Below are positions 1 through 11,533 of a stretch of DNA of 64,000 nt, piece after piece. Location of the stretch: positions 1-64,000 of the forward strand of contig JAUHZT010000002.1 of NCBI GenBank assembly GCA_030425905.1, written 5' to 3'. The translations under genes and the position numbers were made by a program. Below the pieces are notes generated by a model, which made no database searches, had not been told where the DNA came from, and saw nothing but the letters and a program-made list of their open reading frames with translations. Source of the DNA: Gammaproteobacteria bacterium (GTDB lineage: Bacteria > Pseudomonadota > Gammaproteobacteria > Steroidobacterales > Woeseiaceae). The first letter of the stretch is position 1. Each line of letters begins with the position of its first letter.

Positions 1-123
1 CACACAGAGAACCTCCTCTTGGTCGATCAGAATCGCCATATACGTGGTATCTACAATGGTTTGAGTGCTTCGTCCGTGAAGCACCTGATCGAAGACATTG
101 AAGTACTCAAAGCAAACGATTAG
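1..123 (+). CDS. SCO1/SenC family protein, C-terminal fragment (truncated by window start)
   Basis: Open frame from base 1 to TAG at 121-123: HTENLLLVDQNRHIRGIYNGLSASSVKHLIEDIEVLKAND; 'DQNxxIRGIYxG' resembles the SCO C-terminus. Confidence 0.6.
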   Translation, partial: HTENLLLVDQNRHIRGIYNGLSASSVKHLIEDIEVLKAND

Positions 124-822
124 TTATTTCGCAGCGGAAGGCGCGGGTCGAAGGTAAAAGCCAAACGTTTGACGGGAGCTAAACATATTTCTTATCAGAA
201 GGTTAGCCATTCCCTCGACCCACAGCGCGTGTTCGAGAGGGCCGACATCGATCGGTTCCAGACCAATGCTGCCGGCGAGTTCGGCAACAACTGCCTTGGC
301 CTCATCATTGTCGCTCGCGAGAGGGATCGAAACTGGTCCGGACGCACTTGAAGGATCGGCCATGTGTTGTGCGGGCAGCGTATTAAATGCTTTTACCACC
401 CGTGACCCCGGTGCTGCTTGCTGAATCAATTCAGCAATAGATGTGTTCGGCGGCAGCTTGAAGGCAGGATCAGGGTTCAACGGGGCATTTGTTGGGTCAA
501 TGATAATTTTGCCGTCAAGGTCGCCGAGCCCGAGCACGATCTGTTCAGCAAGCTTGCCCGGAACAGCGAGGATTATGATGTTCGCTCTACCGGCTGCGTC
601 GGCCGGACTTTTCGCGCTTGCGTTCTTGCCGGTTCTGGAAACCAGGTCCAGAACGGCTTGTTGCTGAGGTTTGAGAGAGCCGTAAGTAATTTCATGGCCC
701 TCAGCCGCAAGACGGGGTCCAAGCGCGGCGCCGACATTGCCGGTACCGATGACGGCGATCGTCTCGGCCATTGCCGGTATAGCCGTGAGCAAGAATGTGA
801 GCGCGAGAATAATTGCACGCAT
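124..822 (-). CDS. Exported NADPH-dependent F420 reductase-like / NAD(P)-binding oxidoreductase
   Basis: Signal peptide followed by Rossmann motif IAVIGTGNVGAALGPRLAAEGHEITYGS and family-typical IIIDPTNAP, VKAFNT. Confidence 0.75.
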   Translation of the reverse strand: MRAIILALTFLLTAIPAMAETIAVIGTGNVGAALGPRLAAEGHEITYGSLKPQQQAVLDLVSRTGKNASAKSPADAAGRANIIILAVPGKLAEQIVLGLGDLDGKIIIDPTNAPLNPDPAFKLPPNTSIAELIQQAAPGSRVVKAFNTLPAQHMADPSSASGPVSIPLASDNDEAKAVVAELAGSIGLEPIDVGPLEHALWVEGMANLLIRNMFSSRQTFGFYLRPAPSAAK

Positions 823-979
823 TAGTAAGAGACCCCATTTGTCAGCCGAGCCGAAGATAGCTCAAGAAGCTTGGGTTTCTAACACACTCTGGCGAAACTA
901 TAAACTTTGACGCGCAAGCCGGCGCGGAGTGGCTCGTTATCTTGTGTCGCGGCCTGAACCGACAGCCGGCTTGCTTCAA

Positions 980-3847
980 CTAGTAGCCAAAGTCATGACG
1001 CAAAGCGATCTGGTACTGCCGCCCGAACGGATTGTGAGTGCGAGCATCAAAGTTGAGGTCCTGATCGGCGAAGGGTGGATCTTCATCTCCCACGTTAGTC
1101 AGGTTCAGGCTCAATATCGTCTGGCCATTACCGAAGCGATAGTTGTAGTAGATATCGAACGTTGTCCATGAGTCGATCGTCGCGTTGTACTCCTGCAGCG
1201 GCGTCTTGTCGTCGTTGTAGGAATCGATGTAATGCACAACCAGTTTTGCCTCGTGTTGACCTTTGAACCAGCTCAGGAAGCTGTTGGCACGCAGTTCCGG
1301 CACGGGACCGACAATGTTGCTTTCATTGCGGTTGCCGGCGGCGTCTACATCAACCGTGGTCACTACGCCATTGACTACGCCGGGGATGCCGCCGATGTCG
1401 TAGTCGAGTACATAGCTGGCTTCGAGGCCAAAAGTCATGGTTGAAGTCGCAAATGCATCGAAGTTGATGCTGGCGCTGAGATCGATACCGCTGGTATCAA
1501 TGGTCGGTGCATTCACATAGGGGGTGATGACCTTGCTGATCTCGCCGCTATGCTGCAGGTTGTCGTTCGGGTCTTCGCCCGGTAGCGGGTTGCGCAAGAT
1601 GTCCGGGTCCCGGCAATCCGGGGTGCGTGCGTTACACAGTACATTTTCTATGGTTACCTTGGTCTGTGCATTCTCGGCTGAAATGACATCTTCGAACGCG
1701 ATGTTCCAATAGTCGATAGTCATGTCAAAGCCGCCGATGTCGCTCAGCACAAGGCCAATATTGAAGGTTGTCGCTGACTCCGGGTCGAGATCGGGATTGC
1801 CGGAAATTTCGGCGCCCTTGAACCCTGTGGCCGGTGCACCGCCACCGATAGGCACGTCCCCCAGCGGAATCAGGTTGGTCTCACGATTGAAACGCTGGTG
1901 CAGGCTGGGTGCCCGGAACGTAGTGCTGGCTGTCGCTCTGAGCCCAATTGTATCGGTTGCCTGCCAGCGCAATGCGATTTTCGGGTCCAGTGTGTCACCG
2001 GTCTGGTCGCCGTAGTCTTCGTATCGCAAAGCGAGTTGGGCTTCGAGTGTGTCGGAAAGTGGCAGTAGCAATTCGCCAAACAAGGCGTAAACGTCCTGCG
2101 ATGCATCGACGTTCGCGCCGCCGCCGACGAAAATAAAGTTATCGGGGATCAGGGCCTCCGGATTGCGAATGACCTCCAGACTTTCATCACGAAACTGGGC
2201 ACCGAAAGCGCCTCGCACAATGTCGCCATTCATTGACCAGAGGTCACGCGTAAATACGGCATCGAACACCAGCAATGAGGACGTCTGGTCGAGGTCATTG
2301 GAACTGCGCATAAAATCTTCCACGGCTGGGTCATTCGCGAGTGCCGGGTCTGTCCAGCGTGTGCTGAACGGATTGAACCACATGCAGTTACCTACGCCGG
2401 GTGTGCCGTTAACCGTGTCGCAATCAGGCCCCCCGAGGCCGTCCAGTGCGTCGGAAAATTGTTGCTGCAACACGGTCGGGCTGGATTCCTTGACGTTGTT
2501 TTCGCTGTAGTTGAGCGAAACATCGTAATCCCAGCTGCTGCCGAAGCTGCCGCGAAACCCGCCGACGAGGCGATAGGTCTTGTAATCCCGCCATGAGGGG
2601 CTGATCGGGTAATTCTGACCGAACGGCCGGCCAAGGTAGATGCCATCCACGCCGATAAAGTTGCCCGGGTTTTCGGCCGGTATCACCTCGAAGCGAAGAA
2701 CTGGAAAAGACGGTGAGTTAGCGATGTCGCTCACATCGACTGCGTAGTAGGCGGCCTCTGCATAAAACTCCGCGGAATCGCTGATGTTCATTTCAAACGT
2801 AGACCAGAAATTCAGTTTTTCCTGATCATCGGCCAGGTTGTAGTACTCAACAAACGAATACCCGCAGCGTCCAAACTGCGGCGGGTAGCCGAGGTCCGTG
2901 GTACGCCCCTGTACATTGAAGGCGATGCCGCCGGTTGCCTCACAGCCAGGGTCGATGTTGGGTGCACCAGCGCCGATCAATGCCTGTGCAAACGGTGCTG
3001 CAGCGCCAAACGAAGTGATGTAGTTCGTCAGGTTGTTCACCTGGTTAGCATCAGTGAAGTCAGGGGTCAGGATCAATGCACCCGGCGCCGCGAGCGAGGA
3101 AACGCCGCGATTCGCTTCGAGTTGCCCAACCGTCCAGTCGACATCTCCGCCGTTTAGTTGTTCTACGCCGCTGTAGGCGCCAACAATGACCAAATTGCTG
3201 CGGTCGGTTTCCATGCCCCAGATGGCGCTGATGTCATAATTGGCCTGGCTGGCCGACGCTGTCCGGTTGCGATAGCTCCCGCCGAGCTCAAGCCCGACGA
3301 AATTCTTGCGCGTCAAAAAGTTAACGACGCCGGCAACCGCGTCCGAACCGTAGGTTGCTGCGGCGCCGTCTTTAAGAACTTCGATCCGCTCGATGGCGAT
3401 GCTTGGGATCAGGTTAATGTCAACAAATGACGCACCAACGCCTGACGAGGTGGCGTGGATTGTGTTGCGTTTGCCATTAAACAAAACCAGGGTTTTGTCG
3501 AGCCCGAGGCCGCGAATATTTACATTGGCTGTGCCCGTGTTGCGGTTCTGCCCGCCCAGTGCGTTCGAACGATTTTCCGAACTCGTGTTGATGACGAGGT
3601 CGTTGATCAGGTCCGTGGTGGTCGGCGCTCCCAGCGATTCAATTTCATCGCGATCGATAACGTCTATCGGCAGTGCGCCGGTTTCCTGTGAGCCACGTAA
3701 GTGGGACCCAGTAACGGTAATCTCCTCGAGCAGGTCAGACTCATCAGCAGCGCCAGCGCTCTGCGCATTCGCGATATTGATACCTGTGAAAAAGAATGCG
3801 GCTGAACTGAGCACACATACTAGACGGCTACGAAAATACAAATCCAT
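980..3847 (-). CDS. TonB-dependent receptor
   Basis: Start at internal Met (MDLYFRSRLVCVLSSAAFFF..ANA signal); plug motif ITVTGSHLRG, VNIRGLG, C-terminal aromatic end QIALRHDFGY. Confidence 0.92.
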   Translation of the reverse strand: MDLYFRSRLVCVLSSAAFFFTGINIANAQSAGAADESDLLEEITVTGSHLRGSQETGALPIDVIDRDEIESLGAPTTTDLINDLVINTSSENRSNALGGQNRNTGTANVNIRGLGLDKTLVLFNGKRNTIHATSSGVGASFVDINLIPSIAIERIEVLKDGAAATYGSDAVAGVVNFLTRKNFVGLELGGSYRNRTASASQANYDISAIWGMETDRSNLVIVGAYSGVEQLNGGDVDWTVGQLEANRGVSSLAAPGALILTPDFTDANQVNNLTNYITSFGAAAPFAQALIGAGAPNIDPGCEATGGIAFNVQGRTTDLGYPPQFGRCGYSFVEYYNLADDQEKLNFWSTFEMNISDSAEFYAEAAYYAVDVSDIANSPSFPVLRFEVIPAENPGNFIGVDGIYLGRPFGQNYPISPSWRDYKTYRLVGGFRGSFGSSWDYDVSLNYSENNVKESSPTVLQQQFSDALDGLGGPDCDTVNGTPGVGNCMWFNPFSTRWTDPALANDPAVEDFMRSSNDLDQTSSLLVFDAVFTRDLWSMNGDIVRGAFGAQFRDESLEVIRNPEALIPDNFIFVGGGANVDASQDVYALFGELLLPLSDTLEAQLALRYEDYGDQTGDTLDPKIALRWQATDTIGLRATASTTFRAPSLHQRFNRETNLIPLGDVPIGGGAPATGFKGAEISGNPDLDPESATTFNIGLVLSDIGGFDMTIDYWNIAFEDVISAENAQTKVTIENVLCNARTPDCRDPDILRNPLPGEDPNDNLQHSGEISKVITPYVNAPTIDTSGIDLSASINFDAFATSTMTFGLEASYVLDYDIGGIPGVVNGVVTTVDVDAAGNRNESNIVGPVPELRANSFLSWFKGQHEAKLVVHYIDSYNDDKTPLQEYNATIDSWTTFDIYYNYRFGNGQTILSLNLTNVGDEDPPFADQDLNFDARTHNPFGRQYQIALRHDFGY

Positions 3848-4084
3848 TGCGAATCCCCCCGGATGCAGACTAGATTGTAAGTCGCCGCGTTGGCTGAAAT
3901 GCGGCGTCTCGCCAATAAGGCGAAGCATTCGCCTCCGCTCTATCATACCAACAGTGGGTTAAAAGCCAATGGACCTGCGCCTGGGTACCGGGCTGCGGCC
4001 CGGCGTTGCTCACAAGCCGTGAGCCAGGAGCACCGAGGCAGGCGTACGGAACGTATCCAAATGGTGGGCTGCGGCTGAACGCCG

Positions 4085-4951
4085 CTAGCGGGCAGGTGGG
4101 GTGTCGTCCGCTTGCGGCAAGTTTGGGGTGGTGGGTCGGAGCACGTCTTTACAAAGCCGCAATCGTTCTGCGGCGGCATCCCCCTGGCGCAGCGCAAGCG
4201 CAACGAGAATGCTGTCAAGCAAGGCAAGGTGTGCCAGCCGCGAACTCATGGGCGTGAACAGGTTAGTGTCTTCCGATACCCGGCACGGGAACAACAGCGT
4301 TGCGAGATCTGCCAGGCTGGAGTCAGGGCAGGTCATTGCAATAACGGTGGCGCCGCGTTCGCGGGCGACCCGGGCTGCCTGGGTAATTTCCGGCCAGCGG
4401 CCCGAATGCGATAACAGGAGCAAGACATCGCGCGGCCCGCTGATCGCTGCGAACTGCAGAATTGTCGGTGAATCAAGCAATGTCGAACACGGTATGCCGA
4501 GGCGGAAAAATTTGTGCCGGGCATCGCAGGCAACCTGACCCGACGCTCCAAGCCCTGCAAACGCAATCTGGCGTGCCGATTGCATTGCTGTGGCAGCCGC
4601 CTCAATGGGCATTTGCGACAACTGTGCGCGCAGGTCGACCAGCGACTGGATAGACGCGTCGACAACTTTGGTTGCAGCGTCGCTAATCGAATCGTCGAGG
4701 TCGACATCCCGGTGCAGGTGGCTACCTGGCGTACTCATCGACTCGGCAAGGCGCAGACCAAGCTCACGAAAACCGCCCAGGCCAACGTGGCGGCAGAATC
4801 GCACGACAGTCGGCTGACTGGTGCCGCAGTCACGCGCGAGCTGCGCAAGATTGGCACTGAGCGCCTCTTTGGGGTGCTTGAGGATCCACTGACCGACCTT
4901 TTGCTCAGCGCGGCTCAAGGCGGGGAGGGCATCGGAAATTCTAGACAACAT
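4085..4951 (-). CDS. hexR: MurR/RpiR family regulator, HexR-like
   Basis: N-terminal HTH_6 plus SIS domain; divergent from zwf-pgl-edd; operator match at its 5' end. Confidence 0.9.
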   Translation of the reverse strand: MLSRISDALPALSRAEQKVGQWILKHPKEALSANLAQLARDCGTSQPTVVRFCRHVGLGGFRELGLRLAESMSTPGSHLHRDVDLDDSISDAATKVVDASIQSLVDLRAQLSQMPIEAAATAMQSARQIAFAGLGASGQVACDARHKFFRLGIPCSTLLDSPTILQFAAISGPRDVLLLLSHSGRWPEITQAARVARERGATVIAMTCPDSSLADLATLLFPCRVSEDTNLFTPMSSRLAHLALLDSILVALALRQGDAAAERLRLCKDVLRPTTPNLPQADDTPPAR

Positions 4952-4965
4952 GTAGTAAAATTACA
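4951..4965. promoter_or_regulatory. HexR operator candidate TGTAGTAAAATTACA
   Basis: Exact match to the published-type HexR consensus TGTARTWWWATTACA; lies in the hexR-zwf divergent region. Confidence 0.85.
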
Positions 4966-5044
4966 GAAAATCAGGCACAGTTGCCACTCAAATGATGCGT
5001 GATTGTTACATTTGTAGCAAACTTTCAGGAAATTAGAGGGTTCC

Positions 5045-6517
5045 ATGGCCCAATTAATACCGGTCGAGACGTTTGATCTTGTCATTTTTGGCGGCACGGG
5101 CGACCTCGCCATGCGCAAACTGTTGCCGGCGCTGTATCACCGCGATCGCGATGAGCAAATTACCGGCGACAGTCGCATTATCGCAACCAGCAGGGGCTCG
5201 TTAAGCCGCGAGTCCTACCTGTCCCGCGTTGAGGAGGCTTTGCGACGCAATCTCGGCGAAGGTGAATTCGATGAGGCCCATTGGCAGCGTTTTGCACAAC
5301 GCGTGCACTACGTCGCCGCCAATGCGCTCGATCATGAACACTGGGAAGACCTTGTTGAATTGCTGGGTGTTGCCGACCAGCGAGTTCGGGTGGCATATCT
5401 CGCAACGGCGCCCAGCCTGTTTGGGCCCATTGCGCTTGGGTTGAAGTCGAACGGGTTGATCAGCGAATCAAGTCGCATTGTTCTTGAAAAGCCATTGGGT
5501 CGCGACCTTGCGTCGGCCCGCGAAATTAATGACGCCGTCGGCGCCTGTTTTGCCGAGGACCAGGTCTATCGCATCGATCACTACCTCGGCAAAGAGACCG
5601 TGCAAAACCTGCTCGCATTGCGCTTTGGCAACTCGCTGTTCGAACCACTGTGGCGCCGTAGTGCTATTGATCACGTCCAGATTACCGTTGCGGAAGATCT
5701 CGGGGTAGGAGGGCGTGTCGAGTTTTATGACCGGGTGGGCGCGCTGCGTGACATGGTGCAGAACCACCTGTTGCAACTCGTATGCCTGTTCGCGATGGAG
5801 CCACCGTCCAGCCTTGAGCAGAACGCGGTGCGTGACGAGAAGATCAAGGTGCTGCGGTCTCTCAAGCCGATTTCGGCGGAGGCCGTGCAAACAAGCACAG
5901 TGCGCGGTCAGTACTCGGCTGGCGCAATTGGAGGCGAAACGGTAGCGGGTTACCTGGATGAGCTGGAAAGCAAAGAGAGCAGCACCGAAACTTTTGTTGC
6001 GCTGAAACTTGAAATTGAGAACTGGCGTTGGTCCGGTGTTCCCTTCTACCTGCGTACCGGCAAGCGACTAAGGTCCAAACATTCAGAAATTGTCGTCCAG
6101 TTCCAGGACGTGCCGCATTCAATTTTCCCGGAGCAGGAATTCAACGTACGCCCGAATCTCATGCGAATTCGCTTGCAGCCCGACGAGGGTGTGCAGTTGA
6201 CCATTATGGCCAAGGAGCCGGGTCCCGGCGGCTTTGACCTGCGGCCCGTGTCGCTGGACCTGAGTTTTGCCGAGACATTCGGCATTCGCTATCCCGACGC
6301 TTATGAGCGCCTGCTGATGGAAGTGCTGCGCGGTAACACGGCATTGTTCATGCGCCGTGACGAAGTGGAGGCAGCCTGGCGCTGGGTGGATGGGATCATC
6401 GATAGCTGGGCCACTTCGCGGCAGAAAATTTCATCCTACGTTGCCGGGAGCTGGGGACCGGCGGATGCATCGTCCCTGCTTGATCGCGACGGGCGCTCCT
6501 GGAAACCGGAGAACTAG
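5045..6517 (+). CDS. zwf: Glucose-6-phosphate 1-dehydrogenase
   Basis: FGGTGDLAMRKLLPALY and active-site RIDHYLGKETVQN motifs. Confidence 0.97.
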   Translation: MAQLIPVETFDLVIFGGTGDLAMRKLLPALYHRDRDEQITGDSRIIATSRGSLSRESYLSRVEEALRRNLGEGEFDEAHWQRFAQRVHYVAANALDHEHWEDLVELLGVADQRVRVAYLATAPSLFGPIALGLKSNGLISESSRIVLEKPLGRDLASAREINDAVGACFAEDQVYRIDHYLGKETVQNLLALRFGNSLFEPLWRRSAIDHVQITVAEDLGVGGRVEFYDRVGALRDMVQNHLLQLVCLFAMEPPSSLEQNAVRDEKIKVLRSLKPISAEAVQTSTVRGQYSAGAIGGETVAGYLDELESKESSTETFVALKLEIENWRWSGVPFYLRTGKRLRSKHSEIVVQFQDVPHSIFPEQEFNVRPNLMRIRLQPDEGVQLTIMAKEPGPGGFDLRPVSLDLSFAETFGIRYPDAYERLLMEVLRGNTALFMRRDEVEAAWRWVDGIIDSWATSRQKISSYVAGSWGPADASSLLDRDGRSWKPEN

Positions 6518-6520
6518 GCC

Positions 6521-7207
6521 GTGCAGTTGCTTGAGTTTGATAATCGTTCGGACGCGGCACAGGCAGCAGGACGGCGTATCGCCAGTGCCCTGCATCGGCG
6601 ACTCGAACATAATGAGCGCGCATCGCTCATCGTCAGCGGTGGCAGTTCGCCCGCGCCGGTCTATGCTTATCTTTCGCACAAGGAGCTTGCCTGGCATCGG
6701 GTTGATGTCCTGCTAAGCGACGAGCGCTGGGTCCCACCTGAGCATCCTGACAGCAATGAAAAGATGTTGCGAGAGTCACTCGCCGTGTCGAGGGCACGTT
6801 ATGCAAAGATTGTTTCCTACTTTGATCCTGCCTGTTCGCTCGAGAGTCGCTGCGCATCGCTGAACAAGGAAATTGAAGAGTTGCCGCAGCCATTTGCTGG
6901 GGCGCTGCTGGGCATGGGTACAGATGGACACTTTGCGTCGTTGTTCCCTGACGCCGACAACGTGCAGGACGGGCTTGATCTGGAAGGTGGCGCATCGTTC
7001 TTACCGGTTCACACCCCCAGCAGTCCCTACCCAAGATTGAGTATGACGCTGGCCGCACTACTAAGAAGCGATGAAATCCTGTTGCTGATATTCGGCGCAG
7101 AGAAGCGCGCGCGGCTTGAGGAAGCTATCGCGGCAGACAGCGAACTGCCAGTCGCACATTTACTAAGACAAGAATGCGTACCGGTTTTTACATTCTGGGC
7201 GCCCTAG
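6521..7207 (+). CDS. pgl: 6-phosphogluconolactonase
   Basis: VSGGSSPAPVY, LLSDERWVPPEHPDSNEKML, LGMGTDGHFASLFP; between zwf and edd. Confidence 0.95.
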   Translation: MQLLEFDNRSDAAQAAGRRIASALHRRLEHNERASLIVSGGSSPAPVYAYLSHKELAWHRVDVLLSDERWVPPEHPDSNEKMLRESLAVSRARYAKIVSYFDPACSLESRCASLNKEIEELPQPFAGALLGMGTDGHFASLFPDADNVQDGLDLEGGASFLPVHTPSSPYPRLSMTLAALLRSDEILLLIFGAEKRARLEEAIAADSELPVAHLLRQECVPVFTFWAP

Positions 7208-7216
7208 GTAGAAAAA

Positions 7217-9022
7217 ATGAACAAGACAGTGATTGAAGTTACGCGTCGCATCGAGCGTCGCAGTGTTGAGAGCAGGCAGTCTTATCTTGCGCGAATGCAT
7301 CGTACCGCGAGCGACGGTCCATCGCGAAGCCGTCTGTCGTGCAGCAACCTGGCGCACGGATTTGCTGCCAGCGGTGCTTCCGACAAGCAGGCCTTGTCCG
7401 GTGGCGAAGTGCCGAACATCGCCATCGTCACTGCCTACAACGACATGTTGAGCGCACATCAGCCTTATGCAACTTATCCCGACACTATCAAGAAAGCGGC
7501 TACGAGCCGGGGTGCGGTCGCGCAGGTAGCGGGTGGCGTGCCAGCTATGTGCGACGGCGTGACACAAGGTCAGGACGGCATGGATCTGTCACTGTTCAGT
7601 CGTGACGTTATCGCCTTGGCGACCGCGGTGGCGCTGTCTCACGATATGTTTGACGCGACACTTTGCCTCGGCATTTGCGACAAGATTGTTCCGGGGTTGT
7701 TAATCGGTGCATTATCGTTTGGGCATTTGCCCACCGTGTTCGTGCCGGCCGGGCCGATGGTGTCAGGGCTGGGCAACAAGGAGAAGGCCCGCATTCGCGA
7801 AGAGTATGCGAGCGGTAAAATCGGCCGCGATGAATTGCTCGCTGCCGAGTCCGCTTCGTATCATTCCGCCGGAACCTGCACGTTCTATGGCACGGCGAAC
7901 AGCAATCAGATGCTCATGGAATTCATGGGCTTGCAGCTGCCGGGCGGATCGTTTGTAAATCCCGGTACGGAATTACGCGACCTGCTCACGCAGGAAGCCG
8001 TCGGCGTGGCTTTATCAGGAACAAATTTGGGCCAAGACTATCGCCCGCTGGCTGAGATCGTCAGTGAAAAAGCGCTGGTTAACGGCATCGTTGGACTGCT
8101 GGCAACCGGCGGTTCGACCAATCATACGATGCATCTTGTTGCTATCGCGGCCGCGGCGGGCATTGTTATCGACTGGCAGGACTTCTCAGAGCTCTCGGAA
8201 GTCGTACCCCAGTTGTGTCGCGTTTACCCCAATGGTCTTGCCGACGTTAACCAGTTCCACGCCGCTGGCGGGCTTGGCTTTGTCATGTCTGAGTTACTGG
8301 CCGCAGGGCTGCTGCACGATGACGTCCAGACAATCCTCGGTTCGGGGCTGGCGGATTTTTGCAAAGAACCAAACGTAGAAGGTGGTACGCTGGGCTGGCG
8401 GGCCGTGGTAGACGCATCGCTCGATACCGACATCGTGCGCAGTGCGAAGGCGCCGTTTGCTGCGGAGGGCGGCTTGCGACTGGTATCGGGAAATCTCGGT
8501 CGGGCTATCGTTAAAGCGTCGGCTGTTGATCCGGACCACCACACTATCACGGCTCCGGCTGTCGTTTTTCATTCGCAGCAGGCATTTATAGACGCGTTCA
8601 ACAACGATGAGCTTGAGCGAGACTTTGTCGCGGTTCTCAAATACCAGGGGCCGCGTGCCAACGGAATGCCCGAGCTGCACAAACTCACTCCTTATCTTGG
8701 GGTGCTGCAGAACAGGGGCTTCAAGGTAGCGCTGGTGACAGACGGACGCATGTCCGGTGCGTCCGGCAAGGTGCTGGCGGCGATACAGGTAACCCCCGAA
8801 GCGATGTGCGGTGGGCTCATTGGCAAGGTACGCGATGGCGATGTTGTAACGGTCGATGTGCGTTCCGGCACACTACAGGTCGCGGGCGATGATATTGCGG
8901 CTCGCGAAGCAGAAGTTATCGCGCCTGTGCAGCATGGCCTTGGCAGGGAGTTGTTTGCGGCCTTCAGGGAACGTGCCAGCGCAGCCGAATCGGGTGGCAG
9001 TCTTTTTGCGCGTGAGCCCTGA
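7217..9022 (+). CDS. edd: Phosphogluconate dehydratase
   Basis: IlvD/Edd family: [62 protein letters not shown]. Confidence 0.97.
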   Translation: MNKTVIEVTRRIERRSVESRQSYLARMHRTASDGPSRSRLSCSNLAHGFAASGASDKQALSGGEVPNIAIVTAYNDMLSAHQPYATYPDTIKKAATSRGAVAQVAGGVPAMCDGVTQGQDGMDLSLFSRDVIALATAVALSHDMFDATLCLGICDKIVPGLLIGALSFGHLPTVFVPAGPMVSGLGNKEKARIREEYASGKIGRDELLAAESASYHSAGTCTFYGTANSNQMLMEFMGLQLPGGSFVNPGTELRDLLTQEAVGVALSGTNLGQDYRPLAEIVSEKALVNGIVGLLATGGSTNHTMHLVAIAAAAGIVIDWQDFSELSEVVPQLCRVYPNGLADVNQFHAAGGLGFVMSELLAAGLLHDDVQTILGSGLADFCKEPNVEGGTLGWRAVVDASLDTDIVRSAKAPFAAEGGLRLVSGNLGRAIVKASAVDPDHHTITAPAVVFHSQQAFIDAFNNDELERDFVAVLKYQGPRANGMPELHKLTPYLGVLQNRGFKVALVTDGRMSGASGKVLAAIQVTPEAMCGGLIGKVRDGDVVTVDVRSGTLQVAGDDIAAREAEVIAPVQHGLGRELFAAFRERASAAESGGSLFAREP

Positions 9023-9092
9023 GTAGAAGCTGACTTGCCGCGAGCCGACTGACCAACAAGTGAGTAAGCGCTGCGCCTGCTATTCCGGCCGT

Positions 9093-9974
9093 TTAATTTT
9101 TTTGCGCTGCGCGCCTGAAGGTACCTGGCGGACACCCGGTTAGTTTCTTGAAGAACCGTGAAAAGTAGGCCGGGTCTTTGAATCCCAGGTCGGCAGCGAT
9201 GCTGTCGACCGGCTTGCTGGTGTAGATCAGACGTCGCTTGGACTCAACCAGCAGCCGATTCTGGATGGTAAGTTTGGCAGTTTGATCAAGGTGCTCCCTG
9301 CAGCAACGATTCAGGCTGGAAACCGAAGTGTGAAGTGCACGCGCGTACTGATTGACCGTCAGGTGACGGTCAAAATTCTCTTCGACCAAACGGCGAAAAT
9401 TCTCCAGCATTGCATTGCTGGAATGCCGATGCGGCTTGCCGCGATGCTGGCTGGTGAGCTGTCGTTTAATACTCATCAGAACGATACATGTCCATGATTG
9501 CAGCAGTAGCTCGGAGCCAATGCTCTGGTTCAGAAATTCGGTGTGCAGGCGTGACATGTAGTCGCGAAGTTGACCGAAAAGTACACTATCCCTTTCGAAG
9601 CGTGCGATCTGCGCGGCCTGTATGACGGACTCGAATGATTCGCGGGAGCCGTGTGGATTGCGGCCACGGAAGAGATTATCCGAGACCGAAAGGATCAGGC
9701 CTCGGGTGTCCGGCTTGAAAGTGAAAGAGTGCACAGTGCCGGCCGGCACTGTGATGGCGCAGCGGGCGGGCAGCAGGTACTGCTGATCATCCAGGCTTGC
9801 CTCAAACGCCTTGTTTTCTATGAGCAAGACTTGAAAAAGTGCACTGTGTCGATGCGCTGCGATGCGCCAGTCGTTGCTTGTACTCCGTGCTGCAATGGTC
9901 TCGATGTGCACGAACTCATGCTCGGGTTCGACAGAGGCTTCGCCGTACAGACCAAAATGAGGGATGGATTTCAT
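9093..9974 (-). CDS. AraC family transcriptional regulator (candidate pobA regulator)
   Basis: Cupin-like N-terminus and C-terminal AraC HTH (KPVDSIAADLGFKDPAYFSRFFKKLTGCPPGTFRR); divergent from pobA. Confidence 0.9.
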   Translation of the reverse strand: MKSIPHFGLYGEASVEPEHEFVHIETIAARSTSNDWRIAAHRHSALFQVLLIENKAFEASLDDQQYLLPARCAITVPAGTVHSFTFKPDTRGLILSVSDNLFRGRNPHGSRESFESVIQAAQIARFERDSVLFGQLRDYMSRLHTEFLNQSIGSELLLQSWTCIVLMSIKRQLTSQHRGKPHRHSSNAMLENFRRLVEENFDRHLTVNQYARALHTSVSSLNRCCREHLDQTAKLTIQNRLLVESKRRLIYTSKPVDSIAADLGFKDPAYFSRFFKKLTGCPPGTFRRAAQKN

Positions 9975-10139
9975 CAGTTTGCGATTCGGCAGCAGCCGCG
10001 TTGCGGCCTGGTGTATGTGTTTGTTATTCAGGATTGACTGAATAGTACAACTAATAGTGCTGAAATTGAATTCACGGCCCCGGCAGCGTGGCGGACAATC
10101 AGCGAAGGTATTGCTGCCACTCCGGTTCGCAATCTTTGA

Positions 10140-11387
<1,248 letters not shown>

Positions 11388-11446
11388 CAAAGGCTGAAGA
11401 CTTCTGAGTCCAGAGGCCCAGGGTAAAACGTACTGCCTGAGGTCAT

Positions 11447-11458
11447 ATTGTTAACATT
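11447..11458. promoter_or_regulatory. Palindromic operator-like site 1 upstream of GntR-prp (ATTGTTAACATT)
   Basis: Near-perfect palindrome repeated 62 bp downstream within a shared ATTGTTAACA(A)TTTGGA context. Confidence 0.5.
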
Positions 11459-11508
11459 TGGATTGAAAAATTGCGATTGAGGGCCCATAATCGCGCCACT
11501 TCGCCATA

Positions 11509-11520
11509 ATTGTTAACAAT
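11509..11520. promoter_or_regulatory. Palindromic operator-like site 2 upstream of GntR-prp (ATTGTTAACAAT)
   Basis: Perfect 12-bp palindrome (14 bp as AATTGTTAACAATT, 11508-11521). Confidence 0.55.
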
Positions 11521-11533
11521 TTGGAGCCTTTTC

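Noticed and set aside
4008-4024. GCTCAC-AAGCC-GTGAGC hairpin as a terminator
   Set aside because: Only 6-bp stem, no T-tract on either side; could easily be chance.
5045-9022. Complete Entner-Doudoroff operon including KDPG aldolase
   Set aside because: zwf, pgl and edd are clear but no eda-like ORF follows; the next gene is an AraC regulator on the opposite strand.
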